The notes beneath the pieces were generated by a model. It saw only the letters and a list, made by a program, of their open reading frames with translations, was not told the origin of the DNA and made no database searches. Positions 1 to 11,700 of a stretch of 64,000 bases of DNA are shown here, piece by piece. Position numbers and translations under genes: made by a program. Within the stretch, counting starts at the first letter, position 1; each line of letters starts with the position of its first letter. This stretch comes from Bacteroidales bacterium (GTDB lineage Bacteria > Bacteroidota > Bacteroidia > Bacteroidales > UBA1715), in assembly GCA_016714605.1 (NCBI GenBank), contig JADKDL010000002.1, forward strand, positions 248,001-312,000, given 5' to 3'.

Positions 1-194
1 TATAGAATGCTAAATGTGCCGTCTATAAAGTTAGTTCCCTTGTTTTTTATCATATTTTCGATTTTATATTTCATAAAGTGTACAATTACTGCGTTTTATT
101 TTTTTTGAAAGAGGCATTTTTAAACAACTATATTAATATTGCGCTTTATTTATGTTCTAGAAATCAATGAATTTGAAAAGATGAATTATTAAAA

Positions 195-1163
195 ATGGAA
201 AAATCAAAAAATGTATTTAGCAGGATAATTGCAAGAATAGACAGTAGGTTTATTGCTTTTGCAATTTTTTTGATTATTTCTGCATTTTTTTGGTTTTTAA
301 ATGCCCTTGAAAAACAGTATTCATTTACTATGAATATTCCAATAAAATATGACAATATTCCTACAAACAAAATAATTACAAACGAGCTACCCAAAGAGTT
401 TAAGGTAAGAGGAAAAGCTTATGGTTTTGCATTGATAAAACAGCATCTGGATGTTTACACGGAGCCAGTGGTTATTGATGTCAAAAAATATGCAAGTTTC
501 ATTGATAGAAATAAATATATTTTTTTGCCAAATAAGCAACATGAAATTTTTGAGTCTAAAATAAATTCAGACTTTATGATTGATAATATTTTGCCCGATA
601 CTATTAATTTTCACTTTTCAATAGTACATACCAAGAAAGTACCGGTAAAAAGCAATATTCAAGTTGCATTTAGAAATCAATTTCAGCTTAAAAACGAAGT
701 ATCATTCATTCCTGATTGTGTTGAAATAGCTACCTCTAAAAAATTTATTGACTCTATAAAATATATTGAAACAAACGAATTGATTTTATCCGATTTATTT
801 GAAGATACCAGATTGTCAATTTCGCTTAAAGAAAATACAAATATTAAAATCACTACAAAAGAAGTATTAGCTACTGTTGAAGTCGAAAAATTTACAGAAA
901 AAATATTAAAAATTCCAATTAAAAAAATCAATACCCCGAGTAATTTTATTGTTTCATTATCAGAAGATTATGTGTATATAAAATTTTATGTGGGTCTGAG
1001 TAAATACTATGACTATAATGCTGATAATTTTGACGTGTTTGTAAATTGCGATTCAATAAAATACAAACCCCAGGTCTTAGATATTCAGGTCAACACCCCA
1101 TATGGAGTATCTTTAGTATCTGTAAATCCAACAAAAATCGATTATATTTTAAAAATCAATTAG
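195..1163 (+). CDS. YbbR-like domain protein
   Basis: Membrane-anchored protein of 322 residues. One hydrophobic segment lies at about residues 20-38, after a short basic cytoplasmic tail, and is followed by a long extracytoplasmic part that resembles YbbR-like repeats (beta-rich, with alternating 'VPVKSNIQV' and 'KIPIKKI' strands). YbbR-like proteins in Bacteroidota are typically encoded just before coaE, which is the case here: the stop codon at 1161-1163 abuts the coaE start. The biochemical role of these proteins in this phylum is not established; in Firmicutes the related CdaR regulates a diadenylate cyclase, but no such cyclase is visible here. The family call rests on topology and neighbourhood rather than on a catalytic motif. 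Confidence 0.75.
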   Translation: MEKSKNVFSRIIARIDSRFIAFAIFLIISAFFWFLNALEKQYSFTMNIPIKYDNIPTNKIITNELPKEFKVRGKAYGFALIKQHLDVYTEPVVIDVKKYASFIDRNKYIFLPNKQHEIFESKINSDFMIDNILPDTINFHFSIVHTKKVPVKSNIQVAFRNQFQLKNEVSFIPDCVEIATSKKFIDSIKYIETNELILSDLFEDTRLSISLKENTNIKITTKEVLATVEVEKFTEKILKIPIKKINTPSNFIVSLSEDYVYIKFYVGLSKYYDYNADNFDVFVNCDSIKYKPQVLDIQVNTPYGVSLVSVNPTKIDYILKIN

Positions 1164-1751
1164 ATGTTAAATATTGGTTTATCTGGAGGCATTGGTAGCG
1201 GCAAATCCTTGATTTGTAAGATATTTGAGATGAATGGTGTTCCTGTATATTATACAGACAATAGGGCAAAATTTTTGATTGAAAATTCATCTAAAATAAA
1301 AAACACTCTGATTGGAGCATTTGGAATCGATATTTATAATAATAATGGTTTAAATAAAGAGAAATTATCAGAATTATTATTTAATAACAATCAAAACCGG
1401 ATAGTTATTAATTCTATAGTGCATCCGGAAGTATGGAAGGATCAGGAGATATGGCAAGCAAGCCAAAAGAATTGTAGATATGTAATTACTGAATCTGCTT
1501 TATTGTTTGATACCGGTTATTACAAGAAATTTGATTACACAATTTGTGTTTGTTCTCCTATAGAAACTAGAATTGTAAGATTACTACAACGCGATGTTTT
1601 AAGTAACGAAGTTGAAATAATAAAGAAAATAGAATCGCAGTCGACCGATGATTTTAAAAGGGGACTTGCCAATTTTATTATAGAAAATAACGAAAAGGTG
1701 TCAACCTTAGAGCAAATATATTCATTACACAAACATTTAATAACGATATAA
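1164..1751 (+). CDS. coaE: Dephospho-CoA kinase CoaE
   Basis: Cytoplasmic kinase for the last step of coenzyme A synthesis, phosphorylating the 3'-hydroxyl of dephospho-CoA with ATP. The P-loop GGIGSGKS is at residues 8-15, and the family signature 'HPEVW' with following helix and the 'ESALLFDTGY' strand are present. The length of 195 residues is normal. It begins directly after the ybbR-like stop without spacer and ends three bases before the next start, so the three genes are very probably cotranscribed. No Shine-Dalgarno-like sequence is seen, which is usual for this phylum. Confidence 0.95.
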   Translation: MLNIGLSGGIGSGKSLICKIFEMNGVPVYYTDNRAKFLIENSSKIKNTLIGAFGIDIYNNNGLNKEKLSELLFNNNQNRIVINSIVHPEVWKDQEIWQASQKNCRYVITESALLFDTGYYKKFDYTICVCSPIETRIVRLLQRDVLSNEVEIIKKIESQSTDDFKRGLANFIIENNEKVSTLEQIYSLHKHLITI

Positions 1752-1754
1752 TAC

Positions 1755-2501
1755 ATGGCAAAGTATGCTAAATGGCTCGGATTAGGAGCAGGTTGGGTAT
1801 TTGGAGGTCCTATTGGCGCTATTGTTGGATTGGCAATAGGTTCGCTGTTCGATTCAGTTACCGTTCAAAAGAATGTACTTGAAGGTAGTAATGCCTCAAG
1901 TGGAACGGGCAAATCTACAAAAACAGATTTCGCAATTAGTCTCATGGTACTTATAGCTGCTGTTATGAAAGCAGATGGTAAGATCATGAAATCTGAACTT
2001 AATTTTGTTAAAGATTATTTAACAAAGCAATTTGGATTTGATGCTGCTCAAGAGCTTACGCTAGTATTAAGAGATATTGTGCAGCGAGATATTCCGGTAG
2101 ACGACGTGTGTTTTCAAATAAAAAGAAATTTAGATTATAGTTCCAGATTACAATTATTGCATTTATTGTATGGAATTGCCCAAGCTGATGGCAAATTTGA
2201 AGTTGCCGAGTTGGATTTGATTAAAAGAATTGCCTCCAATCTGGGAATTTCTGATGCTGATAAGGAATTTGTAAAATCTTTTTATTTTACTACCAATACA
2301 AATTATGCTTATGATATGTTAGAAATCTCTGCTTCTGCAACAGATGAAGAAGTTAAAAAAGCATATAGAAAAATGGCAATAAAATTCCATCCCGATAAAG
2401 TTAGTCATTTAGGAGAAGAGGTTCAGAATTCAGCAACCGAAAAATTCAAGAAACTGAACGAGGCTTATGAAAAAATAAAAAAAGAAAGAGGCTTGAACTA
2501 A
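1755..2501 (+). CDS. TerB/DnaJ-domain co-chaperone (DjlA-like)
   Basis: A 248-residue protein with a glycine-rich hydrophobic N-terminus (residues 7-33), a TerB-like all-helical region (about 58-165, with two 'ADGK' motifs typical of TerB) and a C-terminal J domain (about 183-246) carrying the HPD tripeptide at residues 212-214. The HPD motif stimulates the ATPase of DnaK-type chaperones. The arrangement membrane segment, TerB, J domain is that of DjlA. It is the third gene of the ybbR-coaE run. The partner Hsp70 and client proteins cannot be inferred from this window. Confidence 0.88.
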   Translation: MAKYAKWLGLGAGWVFGGPIGAIVGLAIGSLFDSVTVQKNVLEGSNASSGTGKSTKTDFAISLMVLIAAVMKADGKIMKSELNFVKDYLTKQFGFDAAQELTLVLRDIVQRDIPVDDVCFQIKRNLDYSSRLQLLHLLYGIAQADGKFEVAELDLIKRIASNLGISDADKEFVKSFYFTTNTNYAYDMLEISASATDEEVKKAYRKMAIKFHPDKVSHLGEEVQNSATEKFKKLNEAYEKIKKERGLN

Positions 2502-2662
2502 AATCATTTTCCTCTTTATAATGTGTGATGTAAATCACTCTTTTCTAGATTTTATATTATATCCATAAGTTTGGATTTTGAATAATATTTCATTATATTA
2601 TTTTTTTTCACTTTTTCTGGCACTTTTTTCACTTTTTTTTCGTCTAATCCATAGATAAAATA

Positions 2663-2670
2663 TAAATTTG
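2663..2670 (+). promoter_or_regulatory. Possible -7 box before the adhesin operon
   Basis: The octamer TAAATTTG matches the Bacteroidota -7 consensus TAnnTTTG and lies about 95 bases before the adhesin start in an otherwise A/T-rich gap. No convincing TTG/TTTG -33 element stands at the right distance, so this is only a weak candidate. Confidence 0.3.
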
Positions 2671-2764
2671 TGTGTTTTTATACATTGTTTTATTGAATTA
2701 TCTAGTATCTATTTAATGTTAAGATAGATAAGGGATTTTGCTAAACTAAAGTTGAATAAGAGTT

Positions 2765-5700
2765 ATGAATTTAATACGGTTATATTTGTTTTTGTTAAGT
2801 TTTGTACTGACTTTTCATATATTCTCACAAACCCCCGGGCTTATCTATAAGTCGGCAGATGCCGTCGGGAAATTAGTACTTGACCCCAATAATGATGGTT
2901 TTATTTCAAAAACTAAGACTGGATTCTTTGGTGAAGATGTTGTTCAAAGCGAGCTTCCATTTGTTCCTTTAGTACATGTTGGTAAGGAGCCATCCTATGA
3001 TTTAAAAACAAATGTGGGAAATGCTTCTTTAAATATTATTGATACAGAAAACAGACAATCTTATTTTGTTTACTATAATTCAGTTAAAAAAAACCTTTGT
3101 TTTAGAGTTCGATTAGACGCATTGAGTTCTAGTAATATGAGCTATAGTGTGTTAGTTGATACAGACAAATCATTTGGTATAGATGGGGTTGAAGTTGATA
3201 AAAATGCAGTACCAAATAACTTGGGGTTTGAAATTGAAATAAATTTTCATAGTGAATTAGGCTTACAGTTATTTAATATAGATGGAACTGTTTCTCCCCA
3301 AGGTCTTTTTACTAAACGGATAGCTCCAGCTTTAGTAAGTCAGATTTCGTATGCTTATACAAATAATAATTCAAACCCCGACTTTTTTTATGATTTCTAC
3401 ATTTCTGTTGATACACTTACTAAATATATAAGCGGTCTTACGTCAAATACACCAATTCGTCTTGCTTTAGCGTCGAGCAATAGTAGCTCTAGCATTCTTT
3501 TTCCAAATTCAATTGTTGATATAGCAGGTGTTAATGATGGAGCATATGAATATAATTATGATTTTATTTTAAAAAAAATAATCCTAAAATCGCCATTTGT
3601 AACCTTAAATACTATTAATAATGGTGTTAATGTTAGAACTGAATGTTCAACAATTACCAGCCCTATATTAACTACGAGTTCAATTATAGATGGTACTTTG
3701 AGTTTAGAAAACAATCCGAGTGAAATTACCGTCTATGTTAATGGCGTTTCATTTGGCAAAACAAATACTATATACTCAGGATATTGGTCATTGCCTATTT
3801 CAGGGTTAAAAGAAAATGATTTAATAACAGCGGTTTCTAAAGCATATGGAAAATCAGAATCTTATCCGGGTTGCAATCAAGTACTCGTTAAATCATGTGT
3901 ATCAAAATCATCAAAGCCAACAACTGTTTCAAAACTACCTCTTAATAAAGGTGTAAAAATTTCAACTGCTTCTTCAATAGGGTCAGTCGTGAGATTATAT
4001 GATAAATCTCATAAATTAGTACAAATATCTGGACTATCATTGTCAAATCCATACATAACTAAGGTTGCCAATGAGGTTGTCTCTTTTGAATGTACTACTT
4101 CTGGTTGCTTCCCTGCCGAGTTATATTATGCAACTGTTCAAGAGACTGGTAAATGTGAGTCTGATACTTATGTGTTCTGTGATTTTGCCACAGAAGGAAT
4201 TAGTGAATCTCCCGTTCTTTATGTAACACCGTCGGGGGTAGGTAAATCTATTTCAGGCAGTGGTATAAATAACAGTGTTGTTGAAGTATTTGTAAATGAT
4301 GAATACAAAGGTTTTGCTGAGGTTTTGACTAGCTCTTGGACTTTTAATTTTGATAAAAATCTGAGCAATTGTGATGTTATTACTTTATATCAGATAGAAA
4401 AAAATGCGTGTCGTTCATTGCCACTAACTTATAAAATTAGTTCAAGAGCTATAGCTCCAATTGTTGATGATATCAAGTGTGTTTCTACAACTGGTGAAAG
4501 TGTTAAGGTACAAGGCACGGTATTATATGATTACACAACAGAGGTTGATGTTTATATTAATGATATTAAGTCAACATCTACTTTCGTCACTTATAATGGT
4601 GTATGGCAAACAGGAATATTTGTAAAACCTGGTGATTTTGTTTATGCAAGAGCAAAAAACGAGAACTATTGTTTGAGTGAAAGTTTTTTTTCAAGTAAAA
4701 AGACAATTGGAATGAAAGATATTAACATTCCATCAATTACTTCTTCTTTGAAACAGGGCGATACTCAGATTATTGGTACAGGTGCGTATAATGAAACAAT
4801 TACTGTTTATATTGACAACCTTGCTATTAAAACCACATTGCCTATCATTGTTAGTAATTCGGGAGAATGGAAGGTTACCGGACTTTCTACTGAATTACTA
4901 AAAACAGGAGCTAAAGTTACCGCTACCTCTACCGGAAAATTCACTTGTGAATCATTGCATAGCCAAGCAGCATATGTTTCTTGTGTCGAACCTATTAGTA
5001 ATATTGTACTTTCGCCTTCTAGCATTGAAACTTGTGCTGGTGCAGAATTTTCAATTTCACTTTCAACATCTCAAAAAGATGTTGTTTATCAAGTTTATAG
5101 AGGGAATCCTGTGCTTGGAGGTGTTTTTTTAGGAGCATCGCAAGTCGGAACAGGCTTGAGCATGACGATAAACAACATAACATCAACACTCTCTGGCGAA
5201 ATTTTCATTTTAGCAACAAATGTTTATAGTAAAGATTGTTTTAGTGTAATTGATACGAAGGTTCAGTATGTTGCTCTAAAAGCACCAAATAGTAATTTAG
5301 TATTTTCTGCTAATAATTTTTGTGAAGGGAAAAACGCTTTAGTTACTTTATATAAGTCAGAAAAGGACGTGTTGTATACACTCAGAAATAATAGCGATAA
5401 TACCGTTGTTGGTACAACTTTATTAGGTACTGGAAGTGATATAACTATTGAGATTCCACTCACTAAAACCATGCAATTTAACATGTTGGCTCAACATCCT
5501 ACTACAGAGTGTAAATCTGTAAATAATGTAAGACCTACAGCTAAAATGTTTGATTGTTCTGTAAATACAATTCCAATTGCAAAAGATGATACATATACAG
5601 TTAAAGAGGAGTATATTTTGTATATAAATCCTTTAGATAATGATGTTTCTGTAAGTCAATTATATATATCAAACATACTTACCTATCCTACAAAAGGAAG

Positions 5701-8700
5701 TCTCATAAAAATTAGTGATTCAAGATTGCAGTACGTTTCAAAAACAGATTATTATGGAACAGATTTTCTAATATATGAAGTCTCCGATAGGAATGTACCT
5801 TCTTATTCAAGTCAGGCAGTCGTTTTTATTAATATTACTAATGATGATGATTCCCCAAATGCTTTAAATGATACTTTCAACCTGAAAGAAGATGCTCAAA
5901 TAGAAGGTTCTATCAGAATAAATGATTTGTTCTTAGGAGATGTTCCTGTTACTTTTACAGTTTTGGATGATTGTAAACACGGAAAATTAATTTTATCAAC
6001 CGATGGATGGGTTAAATACACACCAGTTGCAGATTTTTGGGGATTAGATTTTTTCAAATATCAAGTATGCGACAAGGATGGAGATTGTTCATCAGCTACT
6101 GTTTATTTTGATGTTAGTTCAGTTAATTATATTCCTGTAGCAAATAATGATAATTATGTGATAAATGAAGATGCTAGTTTATTAAAAAATATTTTCTCAA
6201 ATGATGTAGGTTACGGTGATGGAATAAAGACATTTGAAGTAATATATCCCCAAGAAAATGTTGGTGAGTTGCATGTTGCTAAAAACGGTGATTTAGAATA
6301 TTATCCATTGATAAATTTTAATGGAAGTTTTAGTTTTACTTATTCAGTATGTGATAATGATGATCAATGTACACAGGGAACGGTAAAGATTACTATAAAT
6401 CCGGTTAGTGATCTTCCTGTAGCCAGTGATGATTATTTTGGAACTATACCTAATGTCTTATTTTTGGGTGATGTAAGTATAAATGATTATAAATCGCCTG
6501 AAGTTCCAAATACTTTTGTTTTGAAAAAAGATGTATTGGATGGTGATTTGTTATTTTATAGTGATGGTTCGTTTTCATTTGTTTTGACAAATGAGATTTT
6601 CGAAACACCTCTTTATGGTGATTTTACATTTGAATATGAGATTTGCGATAAAGACAATGATTGTTCAACAGCTAGTTGTACCATTAATGTCAAAGAGGAT
6701 GATTTTTTTCCAACAGCAAAAAATGATAATACCCCTACTATAAATGAAGATAATATTAGCTTTGGATTTGTCTTGGATAATGATCTGGATTTATTAGATG
6801 TTCCTATTACGGTAACTACAATTGAGTATGCTGAAAATGGTACTTTTATATTAAAGAATGATGGTAGTTTTCAATATAAGCCAATTCCAAATTTTCATGG
6901 CAAAGATTTTGCAGTCTACCAAATCTGCGATGCTGATAATGATTGTTCAACAGCAACAGTGTTTTTTACAATAGAAGCCGAAAATGATGAACCAAGTGCA
7001 ATGAATGACATTTTTAATGTTGATGAAGATATTGAACTTAAAAATAATGTGTTAATAAATGATAATGGCTATGGTGATGGAATTAAAAGCATTACATTAA
7101 TAGAGAATCCAAAATATGGATCTATTAATTTGAATAATGAGGGCAATTTTAGCTATATCCCCAATAAAGATTTTTATGGTAAAGATGGTTTTATCTATAA
7201 ATTATGCGATATTCATGATGAATGCGATAATGCAACTGTCTCAATTGATGTAAAATCAATAACGGATATTGCAGTTGCTGTTGATGATTCTTTCAACGGA
7301 ACTGAAGAGTCGCTTTTGTATGGAGATGTCTCTAGTAATGATTTGGGTACCAATGAACTAGGATTGGTGTTTAAGCTTGACGTAAATACGTATAGGGGAG
7401 AAATACTTCTACAACCTAATGGAGAATATGTATATGAACCTTTGGCAGATTTTTTTGGTTCAGATAGTTTTACCTATAAAATTTGTAATTCAACCAATGT
7501 ATGTACTGATTTTGCAACAGTTCTGCTTTCTATAGAAAATGTGAACGATAAACCGATTGCTAATAATTATATAATTGCATCTGTATTAGAAGATAAGGGG
7601 TGGAGTGGTAGTCTTAAAGACAACAACACAGGACTTGGTGATGGGGGGATTATTTATTCTATTTCTAAAAATGCAAAATTTGGAACTGTCAAACTTTTAT
7701 ATGATGGGTTTTGTACATATACACCAAATGAAAACTATTTTGGAGAAGATTCTTTTGAATATCAAGTTTGCGATGTTGATGGTGAATGTTCTGGAGCTAT
7801 AGTTTATTTTACAATAGTTGCTGTTGATGACACTGTAATTGCTAAAAATGATATTGTTCCTAGTTTCAATGAAGATACTAATGCAACCTACAACGTGTCT
7901 TTAAATGATGAAGGCTTTGGCGACGGAGGCTTAGTGTTTAGTGTTTCTGAAAATCCATTGCATGGACAAGTAGATATAAATAGCCTAACAGGCGTTATTA
8001 ATTATACCCCTAGTGCTAATTATAATGGTACTGATGGGTTTAAATACAAAGTTTGCGATAAAGACAATGACTGTAGTATTGCTAGTGTGCAATTGAACAT
8101 TGCATCGGTAAATGATAGTCCTATCGCAAATGTTGATTTGTTTAGCACCAACGAAGATACCAAATTGCTTGGTAGTGTAGCTAATAATGATATTTTAAGT
8201 GGTGATGGTGTGCATACGTTTGTTGTCTCCACTGGTGTTCTGCATGGGGTTTTAGAATTTCAATCAAATGGTAGTTTTACATATACTCCAACAAGTAAAT
8301 ATAGTGGTACAGATATGTTTGTCTATCAACTTTGCGATTCCGATCCAGAATGTGTTACCGCTCAAGTAAATTTGAATATCTCTTCGGTAAATCATGAGCC
8401 AATAGCAGTTAATGATGTTATACTTCCTTCAGATGAGGATGTGAAAATTTTCGGAAATGTTTCATTAAATGATTCCGGATTGGAAGATGGCGGGTTGAGT
8501 TTTGAAGTTACTGAAATACCAAAGAATGGAAGTGTCGAATTAAATAATTCAACAGGTGATTTTATATTCACCCCTAAACCTAACTATTCTGGTGTCGATA
8601 AATTTTCATATAGTGTTTGTGATGAAGATAATGATTGTGATAGTGCAATAGTGAGCTTGACCGTTTTATCAGTAAATGATTCACCCGAAGCTGTAAAAGA

Positions 8701-11700
8701 TATTATCCCTGCATTTAACGAAGATTCAAATATATCTGGCTCTGTAGCATTTAACGATAAAGGTCTAGGCGATGGTGGTATTTCATTTACGATTGTTTCT
8801 TTTGTGAAAAATGGATTGGTGCTTTTAAATGAAATTGACGGAAGTTTTACGTATACTCCAAATAGAAATTTCTTCGGAAAAGATTCTTTGTTGTATCGTG
8901 TTTGTGATATCAGTGGAGATTGTTCCACTACATCCGTTATATTTACTATATTATCTGTAGATGATATACCAGTAGCTAAAAACGATACAATAGCTCCAAT
9001 AAAAGAAGATGCTTCAATATCTGGAAACTTAAGTAAAATTGTTTCTGGACTTGGTGATGGTGGAATAGCTTATAGTGTTTTAAAAACGGTTGTTAATGGT
9101 AGTTTAATTTTTAATAACACTACTGGAGCTTATACTTACACGCCTAATGCTAATTTTTATGGAAGTGATTCTTTTACTTATAAAGTTTGCGATGCCGATC
9201 CAGATCCAGATTGTGCACAGGCAAATGTGAATTTTACAATAGAGTCTGTTGATGAATTTCCAGTTGCAGTTGCCGATGTGATTCCTGCTTTTAATGAAGA
9301 TGGTTATGTAACCGCTGATGTTATTTGGAATGATACTGGATTAGGAGATGGAGGATTGAATTTTAATATAGTTAAAAATGTCACAAAAGGTGTTTTAGTA
9401 TTTAATCCTACAACCGGAAATTTTACTTATACACCAACAAAAAATTATTTTGGTACTGATTTTTTTGATTATCAAATATGCGATATTGATAATAATTGTT
9501 CAACAGCAAGGGTTAGTTTTACAATAAATGAGGTAGATGATGTTCCTGTTCCGACTAACGATGTAATTGTGCCTTTTAATGAAGATACATTCATAACCGG
9601 GAATGTATCGTTGAACGATGCTGGTCTAGGTGATGGCGGTATAAAATATAAAATCATTACTTCGGTTCTTAATGGGGGGGTATTATTAGATTCTTTGACA
9701 GGTTCTTTTACTTACACACCAAATGTAAATTATTTTGGAACTGATAATTTTGAATATCAAATTTGCGATTTAGATAAAGATTGCGCTAGTGCCAAAGTTT
9801 CACTTACGGTTTTATCAGTTGATGATAGGGTAGAAGCAAGAGCAGATACCATACCTGCGTTTAATGAGGATGGTGTGAAAAATGGAAATGTATCACTGAA
9901 TGATATTGGATTAGGTGATGGAGGACTTGTTTTTTCAATTGTTGAAAATGCTAGTAATGGTGTAGTTCTTTTAAATACTACTTCTGGAGCTTTCACATAT
10001 ACTCCCAAGCCAAATTTTTATGGAACTGATGTTTTTAAGTATAATGTATGCGATTTAGATATCGATTGTTCTTCAGCATCAGTGCTTCTTTTCGTTAATG
10101 CTATTAATGATAAACCTGTTTGTAAAAACGATATTTTTTCTTTATCTGAAGATGGTTTTTTGACTAATAATGTTGCACTTAATGATGATGGTTTAGGTGA
10201 TGGAGGCCTTAAATTCTTGATTACAAAAAATGTTGATAATGGAGTGTTGAATTTCAATGTTTCTACCGGAGAATTTACTTATACTCCTAAAGCCAATTTC
10301 TTTGGAACTGACAATTTTGTATATTCAGTTTACGATATGAATAAAGATTCTTCTTTTGCTTCTGTTTCATTTACTATACTTTCTGTAAATGATGTACCTA
10401 TAGCTGAAAATGACTTTATTTCGCCTTTTAATGAGGAAGGAACTGCTAGTGGATCAGTAGCAGTTAACGATTTAGGAATGGGCGATGGTGGTTTGAAATA
10501 TACTATAAAAAGCAATGTGGCGAATGGTGTTCTAAATCTAAATTCTTCAAACGGAACATTTAGCTATACTCCAAAACCAAATCATTATGGTATTGATGGT
10601 TTTGAATATAAAGTTTGTGATATTAATATTGAGTGCGATTCTGCTTTTGTTTACCTAACGGTATTATCAGTTGATGATAATCCTATTGCTGTGGTTGATA
10701 ATTTCCCGCCTATGCTTGAAGATAATACGTTAAATGGTAATGTGTCAACTAATGACATTGGTTTAGGTGATGCTCCTATTGTATTTTCTCGTGTTACAGA
10801 TGTTTCTAGTGGTACACTGGTATTTAACACAGATGGAACATTTACATACAAACCCAAACAAGATTACTTTGGTTTAGATCAATTTAGATATAAAGTTTGC
10901 GATAGAGACAATCAGTGTAAGGAAGAAAATGTAAATATCACCATTAATTCAGTTGATGATATCCCAGTAGCTGTAAATGATAATTTTATGACTGCAGAAG
11001 GTGTCTCTACTACTGGTAGTGTTGGTTTAAATGATATAGGTAAAGGAGATGGTGGAATTGTTTACAGCTTACTTTCGTCTGTAAGTAGCGGTGAACTTAT
11101 TTTTAATAATGGCGTTTTTAAATATACACCAAAGCCTGCATTTAATGGAAGTGTTCAATTTAAATATACTATTTGTGACTCTGATGGCGATTGTGATACA
11201 GCTGATGTTTCTATTGTGGTAAGTTCTGTAGATAATATGCCTGTAGCTATTGACGATATAATTAATCAATTTTTTGAAGACGCTTCAATAAGTGGTGATG
11301 TAGCTACAAATGACAGCGGTTTAGGCGACGGAGGAATTGTTTATTCAGTAGTTGACTATGTAGATAACGGAACACTTAATTTAGATGCCATTGGTACATT
11401 TAGTTTTGTGCCTTTCACTGATTATTTTGGTACTGATAGTTTCAAATATCAGGTGTGCGATGCCGATGGAGATTGCGATACAGCCACAGTTTCGTTTACA
11501 ATAGTTCCAGTAAATGATGATCCTCTAGCTACAGTCGATATGTTTCCAAATTTGAAAGAAGATCAACAATTCACTTTGAGCTTATCAAATAATGATACCG
11601 GTTTAGGCGATGGTGGAATTATTTATACTATTTCTACACCAGCTCGAAATGCAGTAGTTACTTTGCAAAGCAACGGAACGCTCTTGTATGTACCAAAGCC

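Noticed and set aside
1..194. Possible end of an upstream gene at the window start
   Set aside because: Frame 1 is open from base 1 to about 108 and frame 3 from 6 to about 167, but neither translation resembles a known protein such as YajC, which often precedes ybbR; no call made.
4807..11269. Minus-strand open frames opposite the giant adhesin
   Set aside because: They are proline/serine-rich mirrors of the repeat codons and recur with the repeat period; none has a credible start or family.
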